DNA of 64,000 nucleotides from Aporhodopirellula aestuarii (lineage in GTDB: Bacteria; Planctomycetota; Planctomycetia; Pirellulales; Pirellulaceae), in contig NZ_JAMQBK010000046.1 of NCBI RefSeq assembly GCF_023701485.1, positions 1 to 64,000 of the forward strand, read 5' to 3'. The translations under genes and the position numbers were made by a program. This document shows positions 56,076 to 64,000 of this stretch, piece after piece. The notes under the pieces are model-generated. The model made no database searches. It was not told the origin of the DNA and saw only the letters and a program-made list of their open reading frames with translations. Position 1 is the stretch's first letter; the number at the start of each line of letters is the position of its first letter.

Positions 56076-57017
56076 CTAGGTTTCGCGTGATTGGCGTTTT
56101 CGACGGCTATATCGTTCGAGGGTCCGGCGTTCGCGAGCCGTCAGACTGGATTCACCGGACTGATGAATTTTAGCCAAAATTCGGTCTGCTTCCCGTTCTT
56201 CTTCGCGAATTTTCCTTTCCGGATCGTGGATCTTTAGTTTAGCTCGACGAGATCGCAGTTGCAGCTGCCCGGGCAAATCCGCCAAGCGGGTTAAATCAAT
56301 CCACTGGAAATCCCAACGACGTTTCACATACAGAAACCCAAAAAGGGCGCCGGCGAGGTGAACGTCGAAAGCGGTCGCGCTGCCCGCTAGACCCGCCGCA
56401 CCGAGCAAATCCATGACGACCACGAGGCTCGCGAGCACCCAAGCCTTCATGGGGAACACGAACATGAACAACAGTTCTTGATTCGGGAAAAAGCAGGCAA
56501 AGATCACGATCATGGCAACCACACCGCCGCTGGCCCCCAAGGTCATCGAGTGGACCGACGCCGCGGGCATGAACGCCGACAAAATCCACGGAGAGATCAT
56601 CGCGACAATCCCACCGAAGATGATCGCGGCGAGGTAGGTTTTCAAAAATTCTTGACCGCCAAGCCGCTGTTCAATCGGTCGTCCAAAGACGAAGAGCAGG
56701 AACATATTAAAGACGAGGTGGAAGATATTTCCCGTGTTGTGCAGGAACCCGTAGGTGAGCGTCTGGAACCATAGCCAGGGCCGGACGAGCGAAACTCCGC
56801 GGACCGCAAAGATTTCGTCGATGTAGCTTTGCTTTCCGGTATTGAGCACTTCGAGTCCGTCCGCCGTCGTACTCTGCACACTGTGCATGAACAGCAACTG
56901 CAGCACGTAGACGATGACGTTGATCACGATCAAGACAATCAACATGCTGCGTGGGTTTTCGATGCGGTCCCAGGGCGTTCGTTCAGAGCGACCGTAGTCG
57001 CGATCGTAGATCCCCAT
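56076..57017 (-). CDS. Rhomboid family intramembrane serine protease
   Basis: A 313-residue protein with six or seven transmembrane helices. The catalytic serine is in GASGGV near residue 157 and the partner His in DVHLAGALFG near residue 216, both in the expected helices. The C-terminal ~90 residues are strongly charged (Arg/Glu) and probably cytoplasmic. It is the first gene of the operon running to 52115. Substrate unknown. Confidence 0.9.
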   Translation of the reverse strand: MGIYDRDYGRSERTPWDRIENPRSMLIVLIVINVIVYVLQLLFMHSVQSTTADGLEVLNTGKQSYIDEIFAVRGVSLVRPWLWFQTLTYGFLHNTGNIFHLVFNMFLLFVFGRPIEQRLGGQEFLKTYLAAIIFGGIVAMISPWILSAFMPAASVHSMTLGASGGVVAMIVIFACFFPNQELLFMFVFPMKAWVLASLVVVMDLLGAAGLAGSATAFDVHLAGALFGFLYVKRRWDFQWIDLTRLADLPGQLQLRSRRAKLKIHDPERKIREEEREADRILAKIHQSGESSLTARERRTLERYSRRKRQSRET

Positions 57018-57182
57018 CGTCAGCTAAGCCTCGTCGAGAATGATGCCAATCGTAGATACGCGAATAGCCAAACCGACTATTCAAAGAGAGCCAATGGTCC
57101 ACTGGAACATGATAGGCCCATTTTCAATTCACCGTGACCGTTTTTCAATCGGGCGAGTTACATCAACCACGAGCGATTGAAA

Positions 57183-57220
57183 AAACGGCGGCTTGAAGGA
57201 AATGCCTCGAGCCGCCGTTG
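57183..57220 (-). terminator. Intrinsic terminator on the minus strand
   Basis: AACGGCGGCT and AGCCGCCGTT form a perfect 10-bp stem around a ~16-nt loop. On the minus strand a run of T follows immediately (GTTTTTTC). It lies about 400 bases past the pnp stop and could end the rpsO-pnp transcript or a small unknown RNA. Confidence 0.7.
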
Positions 57221-57508
57221 ATGATTGATTGCTGAATTACTCGGTGCCCGGTCATTCTTCTTTTGAGGGAAGGTTGACGAGAGCAAACTCTTTTTTGCTG
57301 TAGCCACCGTAGCCAGACGATGAACCACGTTCCGGTGAACGTAGCTATCTATTGAAAGCCTACGTCCGTTCCCAGAATGCACTCGATCCGTGTTGATAGA
57401 GACACGAAAGAGCCACGAGATTTGTCACGACGCGGCAAAGCGTTTCTTCCACCCGATGACACCGGAGGTGCATGGCTCGACTCTTGAGATGCTCGGCTCG
57501 ATCACCCC

Positions 57509-57532
57509 GCCCCAAGGTAACGGGGCGGGATG
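57509..57532 (-). terminator. GC-rich hairpin after pnp
   Basis: CCCGCCCC and GGGGCGGG enclose a short loop about 90 bases past the pnp stop codon. There is no T-run on the minus strand, so it may protect the 3' end rather than terminate. Confidence 0.45.
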
Positions 57533-57621
57533 AAGAGCGTTTGCATTTTTGCCAGAGCGAGTCGCCTCGTTAGGAGAGCACGCTTCGCCTGCCGAGAATT
57601 GCGTTCCCGGCAAAACGTGCT

Positions 57622-59871
57622 TTAGTCGCGGGAGCGTCCGCCACCGCCACCACCATCCCGGCGAGGTCCGCGACCACCGCCTCCGCCGCCACGGCGACGG
57701 CGTGGGCGTTCTTCACCCTCACCACCTTCGCCACCAGCGTTCTCTTCGAGTTCAGCAGCCAAAGGATCGTCTAGACCGAGTTCTTCGAGTGCACGACGGC
57801 GGCTGAGCTTGACGCGGTCATGCTCATCGACGTCGATCACGAGGACCTTCATTTCGTCACCAACGGCAACGACGCGGTCGAGGCTGCTGATGTAGCCACC
57901 GCTCATTTCGCTGATGTGAACGAGTCCGTCACGGCCAGGAAGGATTTCGACGAACGCACCGAATTCCTTGATGCTGCTGACAATCCCGTCGTAGATCTTG
58001 CCGATCTGAACGGTCGCGGTGCAGGCTTCGACTTGCTTCATCGCTTCCATAGCAGATTCTTTGTTGCTGCTAGCGACGAGGACGGTGCCGTCGTCATCGA
58101 CTTCGATCACGGCGCCGGTCGATTCTTGGATACCACGGATGTTCTTTCCGCCAGGTCCGATCAGGGCACCGATCTTATCGGGCGAGATCTTTGTGCGGAG
58201 CAAACGAGGTGCGGTCGACGAGATTTCACGTCGTGGACGTGGGATCGTCGTGAGCATCTTCTTCAAGATCTCAATACGGGCTTCACGCGATTGCTTGAGC
58301 GTCGCACGGATGACGTCTTCGCCAATACCGGTGATCTTGAGGTCGAGTTGGATACCGGTGATACCGTTTTGGGTACCTGCAATCTTGAAGTCCATGTCGC
58401 CGAAGTGATCTTCGGTTCCGAGGATGTCGGTAAGCAGGTGCCAATCGTCAGCCGAATTTTGGACCATCCCCACCGAGATACCCGCGACCGGGTTGCTGAT
58501 CGGAACGCCAGAAGCCATCAGGCCGAGGGTCGCACCGCAAACCGAAGCCATCGACGAGCTACCGTTGGACTCGGTAATGTCGCTGATCACGCGGATGGTG
58601 TAAGGAAACGCATCTGCGGGCGGCAAGACGGGAGCAACACTTCGCTCAGCCAAAGAGCCGTGACCGATTTCGCGACGTCCCGGTCCTCGGATCGGACGGC
58701 ATTCGCCGACCGAGTAGGAAGGGAAGTTGTAATCGAGCATGAACTTCTTGCTGTACTCGTCTTGCAGACCGTCAACGCGCTGTTCGTCACGGCTGGTTCC
58801 CAGAGCAATGGTCACCAATGCTTGGGTTTCGCCACGTTGGAACAACGCCGAACCGTGAACGCAAGGCAACAAGTCGGTTTCGCAGTGGATCGCTCGCAGC
58901 GAGTTGCGATCACGACCGTCGGGCCGGGTGCCGGCGCTGATCAAGTCGCGGACGACCTTTTCTTCCAAGTCGTGCCAGACTTTCTTGAATCGATTGATGC
59001 AGATGGCGCCTTCGGCGTTGGGGTCAGGAATCACTTCGCCCATCGCACGGTCACGCAGCACACGAACAGCTTCGGCGCGAGCCAACTTGCCCGACGTTTG
59101 CTGAGCGGCACGGAATTCATCGTAGTATGCGTCGTTGAGACGACCGAACAGGCCGTCATCGGCAGGCTCTTCGTAAGGAACCTTGGTTGGGTTCACCTTG
59201 GCGTAGAGTTCTTCTTGCAACTCGATCACTTCACGAATGACGTTATGGGCGAACTGAATCGCCTCCATCATTTCGTCTTCAGGCATTTCATTGGCAAAGC
59301 CTTCGATCATGGCGACCATGTCTCGGCTGCCGCTGACGATCATGTCGAGCTCGGACTCTTCAAGTTGATCGAAGGTCGGGAATGCGACGAGTTTGCCGTC
59401 GACTTTACCAACCCGAACGCTTGAGATCGGGCCTTTGAACGGCAGCGGGCTGACGTGCAGCGCCGCACTGGCTCCGTTCATGGCGAGCACGTCGCCATCG
59501 TTTTGCAAATCGCTCGCGACGACCATCGCTTGGATTTGCACTTCGTCCATGAAGCCGTTTGGCCACAGGGGACGAATCGGGCGGTCCATCAGACGCGAGC
59601 TCAGGATTTCCTTGGTGCTCGGCCGACCTTCCCGCTTCAGAAATCCGCCAGGGAATTTACCAGCAGCGGCGAGCCGCTCGCGGTAGTCGCACATCAGCGG
59701 AAAAAAGTCGATGCCTGGACGAGGGGCTCCCGAAGCGGCGGCCACCAGGACCACCGTGTCACCGTACTGCACCAGCACACTGCCGGCGGCCTGTTTAGCG
59801 ACGTGCCCCGTTTCAAAGGACATGACCGAATCGCCGATTTTTCGCTCGACGCGAATTTTGTGAATACTCAC
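57622..59871 (-). CDS. pnp: Polyribonucleotide nucleotidyltransferase
   Basis: A 749-residue PNPase that degrades RNA 3' to 5' with phosphate. Two RNase PH domains, a KH domain (GALIGPGGKNIRG near 573) and an S1 domain (IYDGIVSSIKEFGAFVEI, about 620-695) are in the standard order. The start is GTG 59871 with GAGG six bases upstream; the frame runs on to 59964 without support. The last ~35 residues are an Arg/Gly-rich tail (RRRRGGGGGGRGPRR), absent from E. coli PNPase and likely RNA-binding. It follows rpsO as in many bacteria. Confidence 0.95.
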   Translation of the reverse strand: MSIHKIRVERKIGDSVMSFETGHVAKQAAGSVLVQYGDTVVLVAAASGAPRPGIDFFPLMCDYRERLAAAGKFPGGFLKREGRPSTKEILSSRLMDRPIRPLWPNGFMDEVQIQAMVVASDLQNDGDVLAMNGASAALHVSPLPFKGPISSVRVGKVDGKLVAFPTFDQLEESELDMIVSGSRDMVAMIEGFANEMPEDEMMEAIQFAHNVIREVIELQEELYAKVNPTKVPYEEPADDGLFGRLNDAYYDEFRAAQQTSGKLARAEAVRVLRDRAMGEVIPDPNAEGAICINRFKKVWHDLEEKVVRDLISAGTRPDGRDRNSLRAIHCETDLLPCVHGSALFQRGETQALVTIALGTSRDEQRVDGLQDEYSKKFMLDYNFPSYSVGECRPIRGPGRREIGHGSLAERSVAPVLPPADAFPYTIRVISDITESNGSSSMASVCGATLGLMASGVPISNPVAGISVGMVQNSADDWHLLTDILGTEDHFGDMDFKIAGTQNGITGIQLDLKITGIGEDVIRATLKQSREARIEILKKMLTTIPRPRREISSTAPRLLRTKISPDKIGALIGPGGKNIRGIQESTGAVIEVDDDGTVLVASSNKESAMEAMKQVEACTATVQIGKIYDGIVSSIKEFGAFVEILPGRDGLVHISEMSGGYISSLDRVVAVGDEMKVLVIDVDEHDRVKLSRRRALEELGLDDPLAAELEENAGGEGGEGEERPRRRRGGGGGGRGPRRDGGGGGGRSRD

Positions 59872-60399
59872 CGCAACCTCTATTTTCTTTCTTTTCCTAC
59901 AAACAACAAAACGGCGGCTTACTACCGCCAACAACCCCGAAACAATCGACCGACCGCGAGACACCGTCCAACGAATCCAGCCCTATCTGCGGGCACGGGA
60001 ACCGACGGATGCAAAACAGCGATCGATGGGAAGCAATGAATGTCGGTGGCGTCGTCTCGACGCACTCTACCGACTCGAACATCACCGCAGCATGGCTCGA
60101 GAAAGACCATGCCGCTTTCACCTGCGTGGGTTCGATCAGTCGATCGTCGAAACCATGCGTGAATGGACATATAAGAGATGTTCACCTGGGGTGAACGGTC
60201 CGCTTGGATCTGCAGCGAACGTCTCGAGATTGAAACGTTCGGATTCGAACGGACTGCCGCGGAAACCGGGGTTTCGTCAGCAGTCCATCGCAGCAGCAAA
60301 GAGAGTGAAAGCACTCGTTAACAACCAATCCGGGGTTCTGCCCCGATGGCCGACCCAAACACGGTCGAAGGACCGCGCCGACGACCGATCTGACAAGAA
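59872..60399 (-). other. Structured rpsO-pnp intercistronic leader
   Basis: About 530 bases separate the two genes. Minus-strand hairpins lie at 60180-60196 (GTTCACC / GGTGAAC), 60216-60241 (CGAACGT / ACGTTCG) and 59913-59929 (GGCGG / CCGCC followed by T-rich sequence). The last lies ~42 bases before the pnp start. PNPase commonly autoregulates through a leader hairpin; this is inferred here, not shown. Confidence 0.5.
59913..59929 (-). promoter_or_regulatory. Leader hairpin upstream of pnp
   Basis: On the minus strand: GGCGG, 7-nt loop, CCGCC, then GTTTTGTTGTTTG. It could be an attenuator or a processing site for pnp autoregulation. Confidence 0.4.
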
Positions 60400-60669
60400 C
60401 TACTTGCGGATACCGAGTTTGGCGATAACGTCCAGGTATCGCTGTGGATCGTGAGCGCGAACGTAGTCGAGCAAACGCCGACGACGGCTAACCAAGCCGA
60501 GCAGGCCGCGACGCGAAGCATAATCCTTACGGTGCGTTCGCATGTGTTCGGTCAATCCGTTGATCCGTTCGGTCAGAATCGCGATCTGAACTTCAGGGGA
60601 ACCGGTGTCATTTGCGGTCGCGCCGTGCTCGGTGACCACTTCTTTCTTACGTTCTTTCGAGATCGTCAT
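60400..60669 (-). CDS. rpsO: 30S ribosomal protein S15
   Basis: An 89-residue S15, the normal length, starting MTISKERK, with the conserved [15 protein letters not shown] and [16 protein letters not shown] 16S rRNA-binding stretch. It binds the central domain of 16S rRNA. ATG 60669 is chosen over the upstream frame opening at 60711. pnp follows after ~530 bases. Confidence 0.95.
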   Translation of the reverse strand: MTISKERKKEVVTEHGATANDTGSPEVQIAILTERINGLTEHMRTHRKDYASRRGLLGLVSRRRRLLDYVRAHDPQRYLDVIAKLGIRK

Positions 60670-61016
60670 GCGGAGAAACTGTTTCCTAGATGAATCCAAT
60701 ACGGAGGTCACATGCCATCCGCGTCAGACCCAAGTTTAAATTAAATGATTTGCCCGCGAAGTCTAACGTGCCCCCCTGTGAACGCAACGTCAAATCGACC
60801 CTCACGGGCGTAATTTTGGATTTTGCTGCGGGGGTACTAACGTTATTGCCGCTCCGCTACGTAGGGGTGCCCGCCGCTCACCCCAATCACGTTCGCCTGC
60901 CGAAACGGGCTCAATCGCGTGCCCAAAAACCTCAAGCTGAGTCCGTCAGATGGGGTGCCAAATGAGCCCCCAAGCCGGACGGACGACAGCCTGTCTTGTA
61001 TCGGGTCGCGGAAGGC
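60670..61016. other. Intergenic region upstream of rpsO
   Basis: About 350 bases between the cysC stop and the rpsO start, both on the minus strand. No gene or clear hairpin found. The rpsO promoter is presumably here. Open frames on the plus strand are antisense noise. Confidence 0.4.
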
Positions 61017-61757
61017 TCAACGTGCGGTGAATCTGCCGAGATCGACCATCGCTTGCAAAATCTCAGCTGCCGCGTCCGCTGGAGTCATCCCCTCCCGGAA
61101 CTTGAGGTGGATTTCGGGGGCTTCTGGGGCCTCGTACGGGTCGCTGATACCCGTGAAGTGAGCGATTTCGCCAGCGATTGCTTTTTTGTACAGGCCTTTG
61201 GGGTCCCGCTGTTTGCAGATTTCCAACGGAGTATCGACGAAAACCTCCAGAAAATCGCCCGGCTTCCCATCCGACTCGACCATCCGCCGCACTCGGTCGC
61301 GGTCTCGTCGGTAAGGGCTGACGAAAGCCGCCAGCGTGATCAGCCCAGCATTGGCCATCAACGCCGCGACCGCCCCGATCCGGCGGATGTTCTCTTCGCG
61401 ATCGACCGGTGAAAACCCGAGTCCGAATCGCTCAGCGAATGCCTCACCATGCTCGCCGGAAAGCCCAGACGGTGGCGCACACAGTCCATGTCGAACGTTG
61501 TCTCCGTCGAGTAGCGTCGCCGCGGCGCCTCTCGCAATCAGCAGCCCGTCGAGTTCATTGGCGATCGTCGATTTCCCGCATCCACTCAGTCCGGTGAACC
61601 ACACGACGGTTCCGCGCTGCGTCAGGTTGGCTTCCCGCGCGGCTCGATCGACCGTCGTTTCGTGCCACACGATGTTCTGCGAGATGTTCTTTTCGGTCGC
61701 GTCACTGTTTGCGGAGGGATCAGAAGTGCCGGCGGAAGGCCCGATGTTGTCGTTCAT
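61017..61757 (-). CDS. cysC: Adenylylsulfate (APS) kinase
   Basis: A 246-residue APS kinase phosphorylating adenosine 5'-phosphosulfate to PAPS. The P-loop GLSGCGKST is near residues 56-64 and LDGDNVRHGL near 83-92; FVSPYRRDRD and the ISDPYEAP substrate loop follow. An N-terminal extension of ~30 residues (Ser/Asn/Thr-rich) is non-essential looking. Stand-alone, without fused ATP sulfurylase. It follows the SUKH-like gene by 38 bases. In planctomycetes PAPS may feed sulfotransferases or sulfate assimilation. Confidence 0.93.
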   Translation of the reverse strand: MNDNIGPSAGTSDPSANSDATEKNISQNIVWHETTVDRAAREANLTQRGTVVWFTGLSGCGKSTIANELDGLLIARGAAATLLDGDNVRHGLCAPPSGLSGEHGEAFAERFGLGFSPVDREENIRRIGAVAALMANAGLITLAAFVSPYRRDRDRVRRMVESDGKPGDFLEVFVDTPLEICKQRDPKGLYKKAIAGEIAHFTGISDPYEAPEAPEIHLKFREGMTPADAAAEILQAMVDLGRFTAR

Positions 61758-61795
61758 GTTGCGGATCGATGGAGTCTTGTTCAGGAAGCAGCAAT

Positions 61796-63337
61796 TTACA
61801 AATTGTATCGAGCCTTCAGGCCGTCTCGGTGCACGCCCGCGAGACGTTCATGACCGCTCCATCCGGCATCCTGGCACGCCTGGATGTATCGATCGAGCAG
61901 CTCACCATACCGTCTCAGCGGTTCGGCTCCGAGATCCCATCCGGCGGCGTACAGCAGGCGGGCGGACGTGGCTGGCGACGAGGATTGCGCGGCCTCGTCG
62001 ATCAGCATCTGAGAGTACTCTTTGCGGACCGAGGAGGCTCCGTCGGCGGTGCACCGGCCGAAGTACGACAGCAACCGGTCGCGTTCGATCGCGTTAGGCA
62101 GGCGTCCGATTTGATCGGGGAGCCGGTCTTCGTGGCCGTTGCCGGACGCCGAATTCGAGTCGGCTGATGAAGTGATCTGCTCCAGAAAGCGAGCCGAAAA
62201 CTTGGCGACGCCGTCGGACGACGTGGCCCAGTGGGTTCGCAGCCGGACACTCTGGTCGGTGAAAACGCTACAACGCAGTGCTCGAGAAAACGCCGCCTCG
62301 GCAGCCTGCATGTCACCCGCGGACCATCGAACGTATCCCAGCAAGTCGTGCCCCCACGACAAATCAACGTTGGACTGGCAAATCTTGGTGGCGTGATTAG
62401 CGACTTCGTCCCAACGTTGCTGAGCTGGATCATAAGCGTGCGCCGGCATTTGCAACGCCTGCTGCAGGCGTTCGGCGATCTCAGGTGGCATGGTGCGTAG
62501 ATCGAACGACCAACGCATCAAATCATTCCAGGCCATTCCCAGATCGTGAGCAATCTTGGGGGCCAAATGCCCGGCGAGTTCGCTCGAAAGTGCATCGATC
62601 ACCAGTTGGCAGCGAACAGGCGTTTCGCACAACCGATGCTGCAGCATTTCGCTGGCAAGACGCTGCGGATCGTCCGCTGATTTCCAATCGATGGCGTGGA
62701 CGGCGGGCAAGCATTCCGCGACCCAGCGGCTCCACGCGTGGCTCTCCCAGTCCAATGGTTGGGGCGTCGGTGCCACGCCCAAGACAGTTTCGGACGAGTC
62801 ATCCTGGGCCGGTTCGGCATGACGCCGATCCGACTGTGGAAGTTTGGCGAGCGACCAATCAAAAAGAAACGCCTCAGCCAATCGAGTGCCCCAAGGCAGC
62901 CAATCGCCGCCACCGTGATACCACTGACAGATATCGGTCGTGATGCCGGTTTGTGCCGCGACGTCGGGGTCGATCAAGCGAAGACACAACCAATCACCGG
63001 CTCCATTGCCCACCAGCGGCAGGAAATTCGGCGGCATTAAGGGCGGCCAAATCGGATCAGGGACCATCGACAGCAACGTTTGCGGCGTGGCCGCGTAACG
63101 AAACTCGCCCCAATGCAAATCCTGAGCTCCCGGCTGGTTCGAGCCAGGACCGAGCATGCACAGTTCATCCCACCAGTGACAGAGGTCATCGTTGAATTCG
63201 ATCCCGAATCGATTGGTCAACTGCTGTGACCAACTTACCGAACCGTCGCCCTGACGCCTCTGGGGCGCGTTCAGACTCGCAGCATTTCCATTTTCAGCCG
63301 CAGAGTCGTCGTCGGTAGTCGAATGCGGAATGGTCAC
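61796..63337 (-). CDS. SMI1/KNR4 (SUKH)-like domain protein
   Basis: A 513-residue soluble protein. Residues about 45-150 carry SUKH-like patterns (LHWGEFRYAATPQTLL, LPLVGNGAGDWLCLRL, WYHGGGDW-PWG). The rest is helical, with repeated Trp/Ala-rich segments resembling TPR repeats (WDEVANHATKICQSN, LLGYVRWSAGDMQAAEAAFSRAL). SUKH proteins are often immunity proteins against nuclease toxins or regulators. No toxin is adjacent, so the role is open. Confidence 0.6.
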   Translation of the reverse strand: MTIPHSTTDDDSAAENGNAASLNAPQRRQGDGSVSWSQQLTNRFGIEFNDDLCHWWDELCMLGPGSNQPGAQDLHWGEFRYAATPQTLLSMVPDPIWPPLMPPNFLPLVGNGAGDWLCLRLIDPDVAAQTGITTDICQWYHGGGDWLPWGTRLAEAFLFDWSLAKLPQSDRRHAEPAQDDSSETVLGVAPTPQPLDWESHAWSRWVAECLPAVHAIDWKSADDPQRLASEMLQHRLCETPVRCQLVIDALSSELAGHLAPKIAHDLGMAWNDLMRWSFDLRTMPPEIAERLQQALQMPAHAYDPAQQRWDEVANHATKICQSNVDLSWGHDLLGYVRWSAGDMQAAEAAFSRALRCSVFTDQSVRLRTHWATSSDGVAKFSARFLEQITSSADSNSASGNGHEDRLPDQIGRLPNAIERDRLLSYFGRCTADGASSVRKEYSQMLIDEAAQSSSPATSARLLYAAGWDLGAEPLRRYGELLDRYIQACQDAGWSGHERLAGVHRDGLKARYNL

Positions 63338-63727
63338 GTTCTATTATGAGAGGCCAGATCGGCCGTCCGGTCAGACTGATGCGAAGAAAAGAATGGCGAG
63401 TGACGGCAAAGGCCATCTCACGCTCGCCAGAGTAGCGGTCTGATCCTACCAAACGCAAGACAAACGGTTTTCGATGGAGAATGCCTCGCGACACGAAATC
63501 TGATTGTACCGAAAACTTCCGTTTCATACCGGGGGGCGGACTCCGCCGTCTCGCAGCGGTGCGAAACGCTCCCAAGTCGGCACCCGTTTGCCGCAAGCGT
63601 TTGCGATTCACAGTCAACCGTGAATTGCCGGCGCTGCAAAATGCGCGAGCGAAAAAATCACATCCAACCGCTGATCAGCCAGCGATGACTCCTATGCCGG
63701 TGCTTCGAATCAAACCTCCGCGTCGCA
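63338..63727. other. Intergenic stretch, nothing recognised
   Basis: About 390 bases. Open frames on both strands are low in protein character. No hairpin or RNA gene recognised. Confidence 0.4.
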
Positions 63728-64000
63728 TCAGGCGGCGCGGTATCGAATCAAACCGCGAACGGTCTGCATCAGCGTCGAAAAACTCGGGCGAAATTGTTCG
63801 TCGAGGAATTCCCCTTCGAAGCTGGTCGGGACCTCCATCACAACCTTCGCCCTTCTAGCGACCTTGGCGGTCACTTCGGCGTCGAACCCGCGATCGCATT
63901 CTCGCAGTTCGAGTGATCGAATCAGATCGCCATTGAAAACCTTGTGCGAACTTTCCATGTCGGAAATCTTCATACCCGTTGCCAGGTTGGCAATCAGAGT
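63728..64000 (-). CDS. Glycosyltransferase family 2 protein, C-terminal end (partial)
   Basis: The last ~90 codons of a gene that runs off the right edge. The sequence LIANLATGMKISDMESSHKVF and the later RGFDAEVTAKVAR match the C-terminal part of dolichol-phosphate-mannose-like GT2 enzymes, where DME(T/S) and the AKVAR patterns are conserved. The catalytic N-terminus is outside the window. Activity cannot be assigned. Confidence 0.8.
   Translation of the reverse strand, partial: TLIANLATGMKISDMESSHKVFNGDLIRSLELRECDRGFDAEVTAKVARRAKVVMEVPTSFEGEFLDEQFRPSFSTLMQTVRGLIRYRAA

Larger units (their letters stand above)
57018..57621. other. Intergenic region downstream of pnp with hairpins
   Basis: About 600 bases with no gene recognised. 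It holds two hairpins (57178-57218 and 57509-57532). Just upstream of the first, a minus-strand frame of about 30 codons ends LVNLPSKEE-stop at about 57254, but it has no start codon and a stop lies upstream, so it looks like a remnant or chance. Confidence 0.45.

Noticed and set aside
57820-59424. A 534-codon plus-strand ORF antisense to pnp
   Set aside because: It mirrors pnp, has no ribosome site and its composition (D/H/V/R-rich, no motifs) is typical of antisense reading of a high-GC gene.

Overview
The window reads as chromosomal DNA of a planctomycete, most likely close to Rhodopirellula/Pirellulaceae. This is inferred from protein style, not from a marker gene: many Tat-exported Gfo/Idh/MocA and sugar-isomerase proteins, several Hanks-type kinases with transmembrane tails, secreted 3-keto-glycoside-hydrolase-like and FG-GAP proteins, moderate-high GC, few clear Shine-Dalgarno sites, and many GTG/TTG starts. 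No rRNA, tRNA, CRISPR array or insertion sequence was seen. Almost every protein-coding stretch carries long antisense ORFs, which I treat as codon-bias shadows.

Layout. 0-6 kb: a Tat-exported oxidoreductase with a strong 3' hairpin, a DoxX-like membrane protein, two secreted unknowns and a KAP-like ATPase with membrane helices inserted between Walker A and Walker B. 7-11.6 kb: 2-oxoacid:ferredoxin oxidoreductase (alpha and beta subunits) and cysteine synthase. 11.7-20.4 kb: a membrane protein with a very long low-complexity linker and a DUF4129-like tail, an SRAP-type protein, a coupled trio (Cys-rich protein, HEAT-repeat protein, small protein) and a secreted alpha/beta hydrolase. 20.4-25.3 kb: a gene-poor accessory stretch of small unknown plus-strand proteins with sizeable non-coding gaps. 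25.3-29.1 kb: an ADP-ribosylglycohydrolase facing an operon of an active Ser/Thr kinase and an FHA-pseudokinase. 29.6-33.5 kb: a NosR-like protein with two FMN-attachment motifs coupled to a phosphoesterase, then YaaA and a PTPS/QueD-like enzyme.

33.5-38.7 kb is a tightly overlapped minus-strand operon: hemB, a methyltransferase, a Gfo/Idh/MocA oxidoreductase, larE and a Ser/Thr kinase. 40-48.5 kb holds a probable osmoregulated periplasmic (beta-1,2-linked) glucan locus: OpgH-type glucosyltransferase, a Tat-exported glucoamylase-domain (GH144-like) protein, an OpgG/OpgD-like protein and, 15 bp downstream, a polytopic Ser/Thr kinase. 48.7-52.1 kb encodes the cytoplasmic motor and platform of a Tad pilus/secretion system (CpaF, TadB, TadC). 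52.1-57.0 kb is a minus-strand operon of rhomboid protease, sugar isomerase, TlpA-like thioredoxin, FG-GAP propeller and MazG-like pyrophosphohydrolase. 57.6-64 kb carries rpsO-pnp with a structured leader, an APS kinase, a SUKH-like protein and the end of a family 2 glycosyltransferase running off the edge.

The best candidates for something undescribed are the kinase/FHA-pseudokinase pair, the glucan locus linked to a membrane kinase and Tad genes, the hemB-larE-kinase operon, and the KAP-like ATPase. All functional links between neighbouring genes are inferred from spacing and orientation only.
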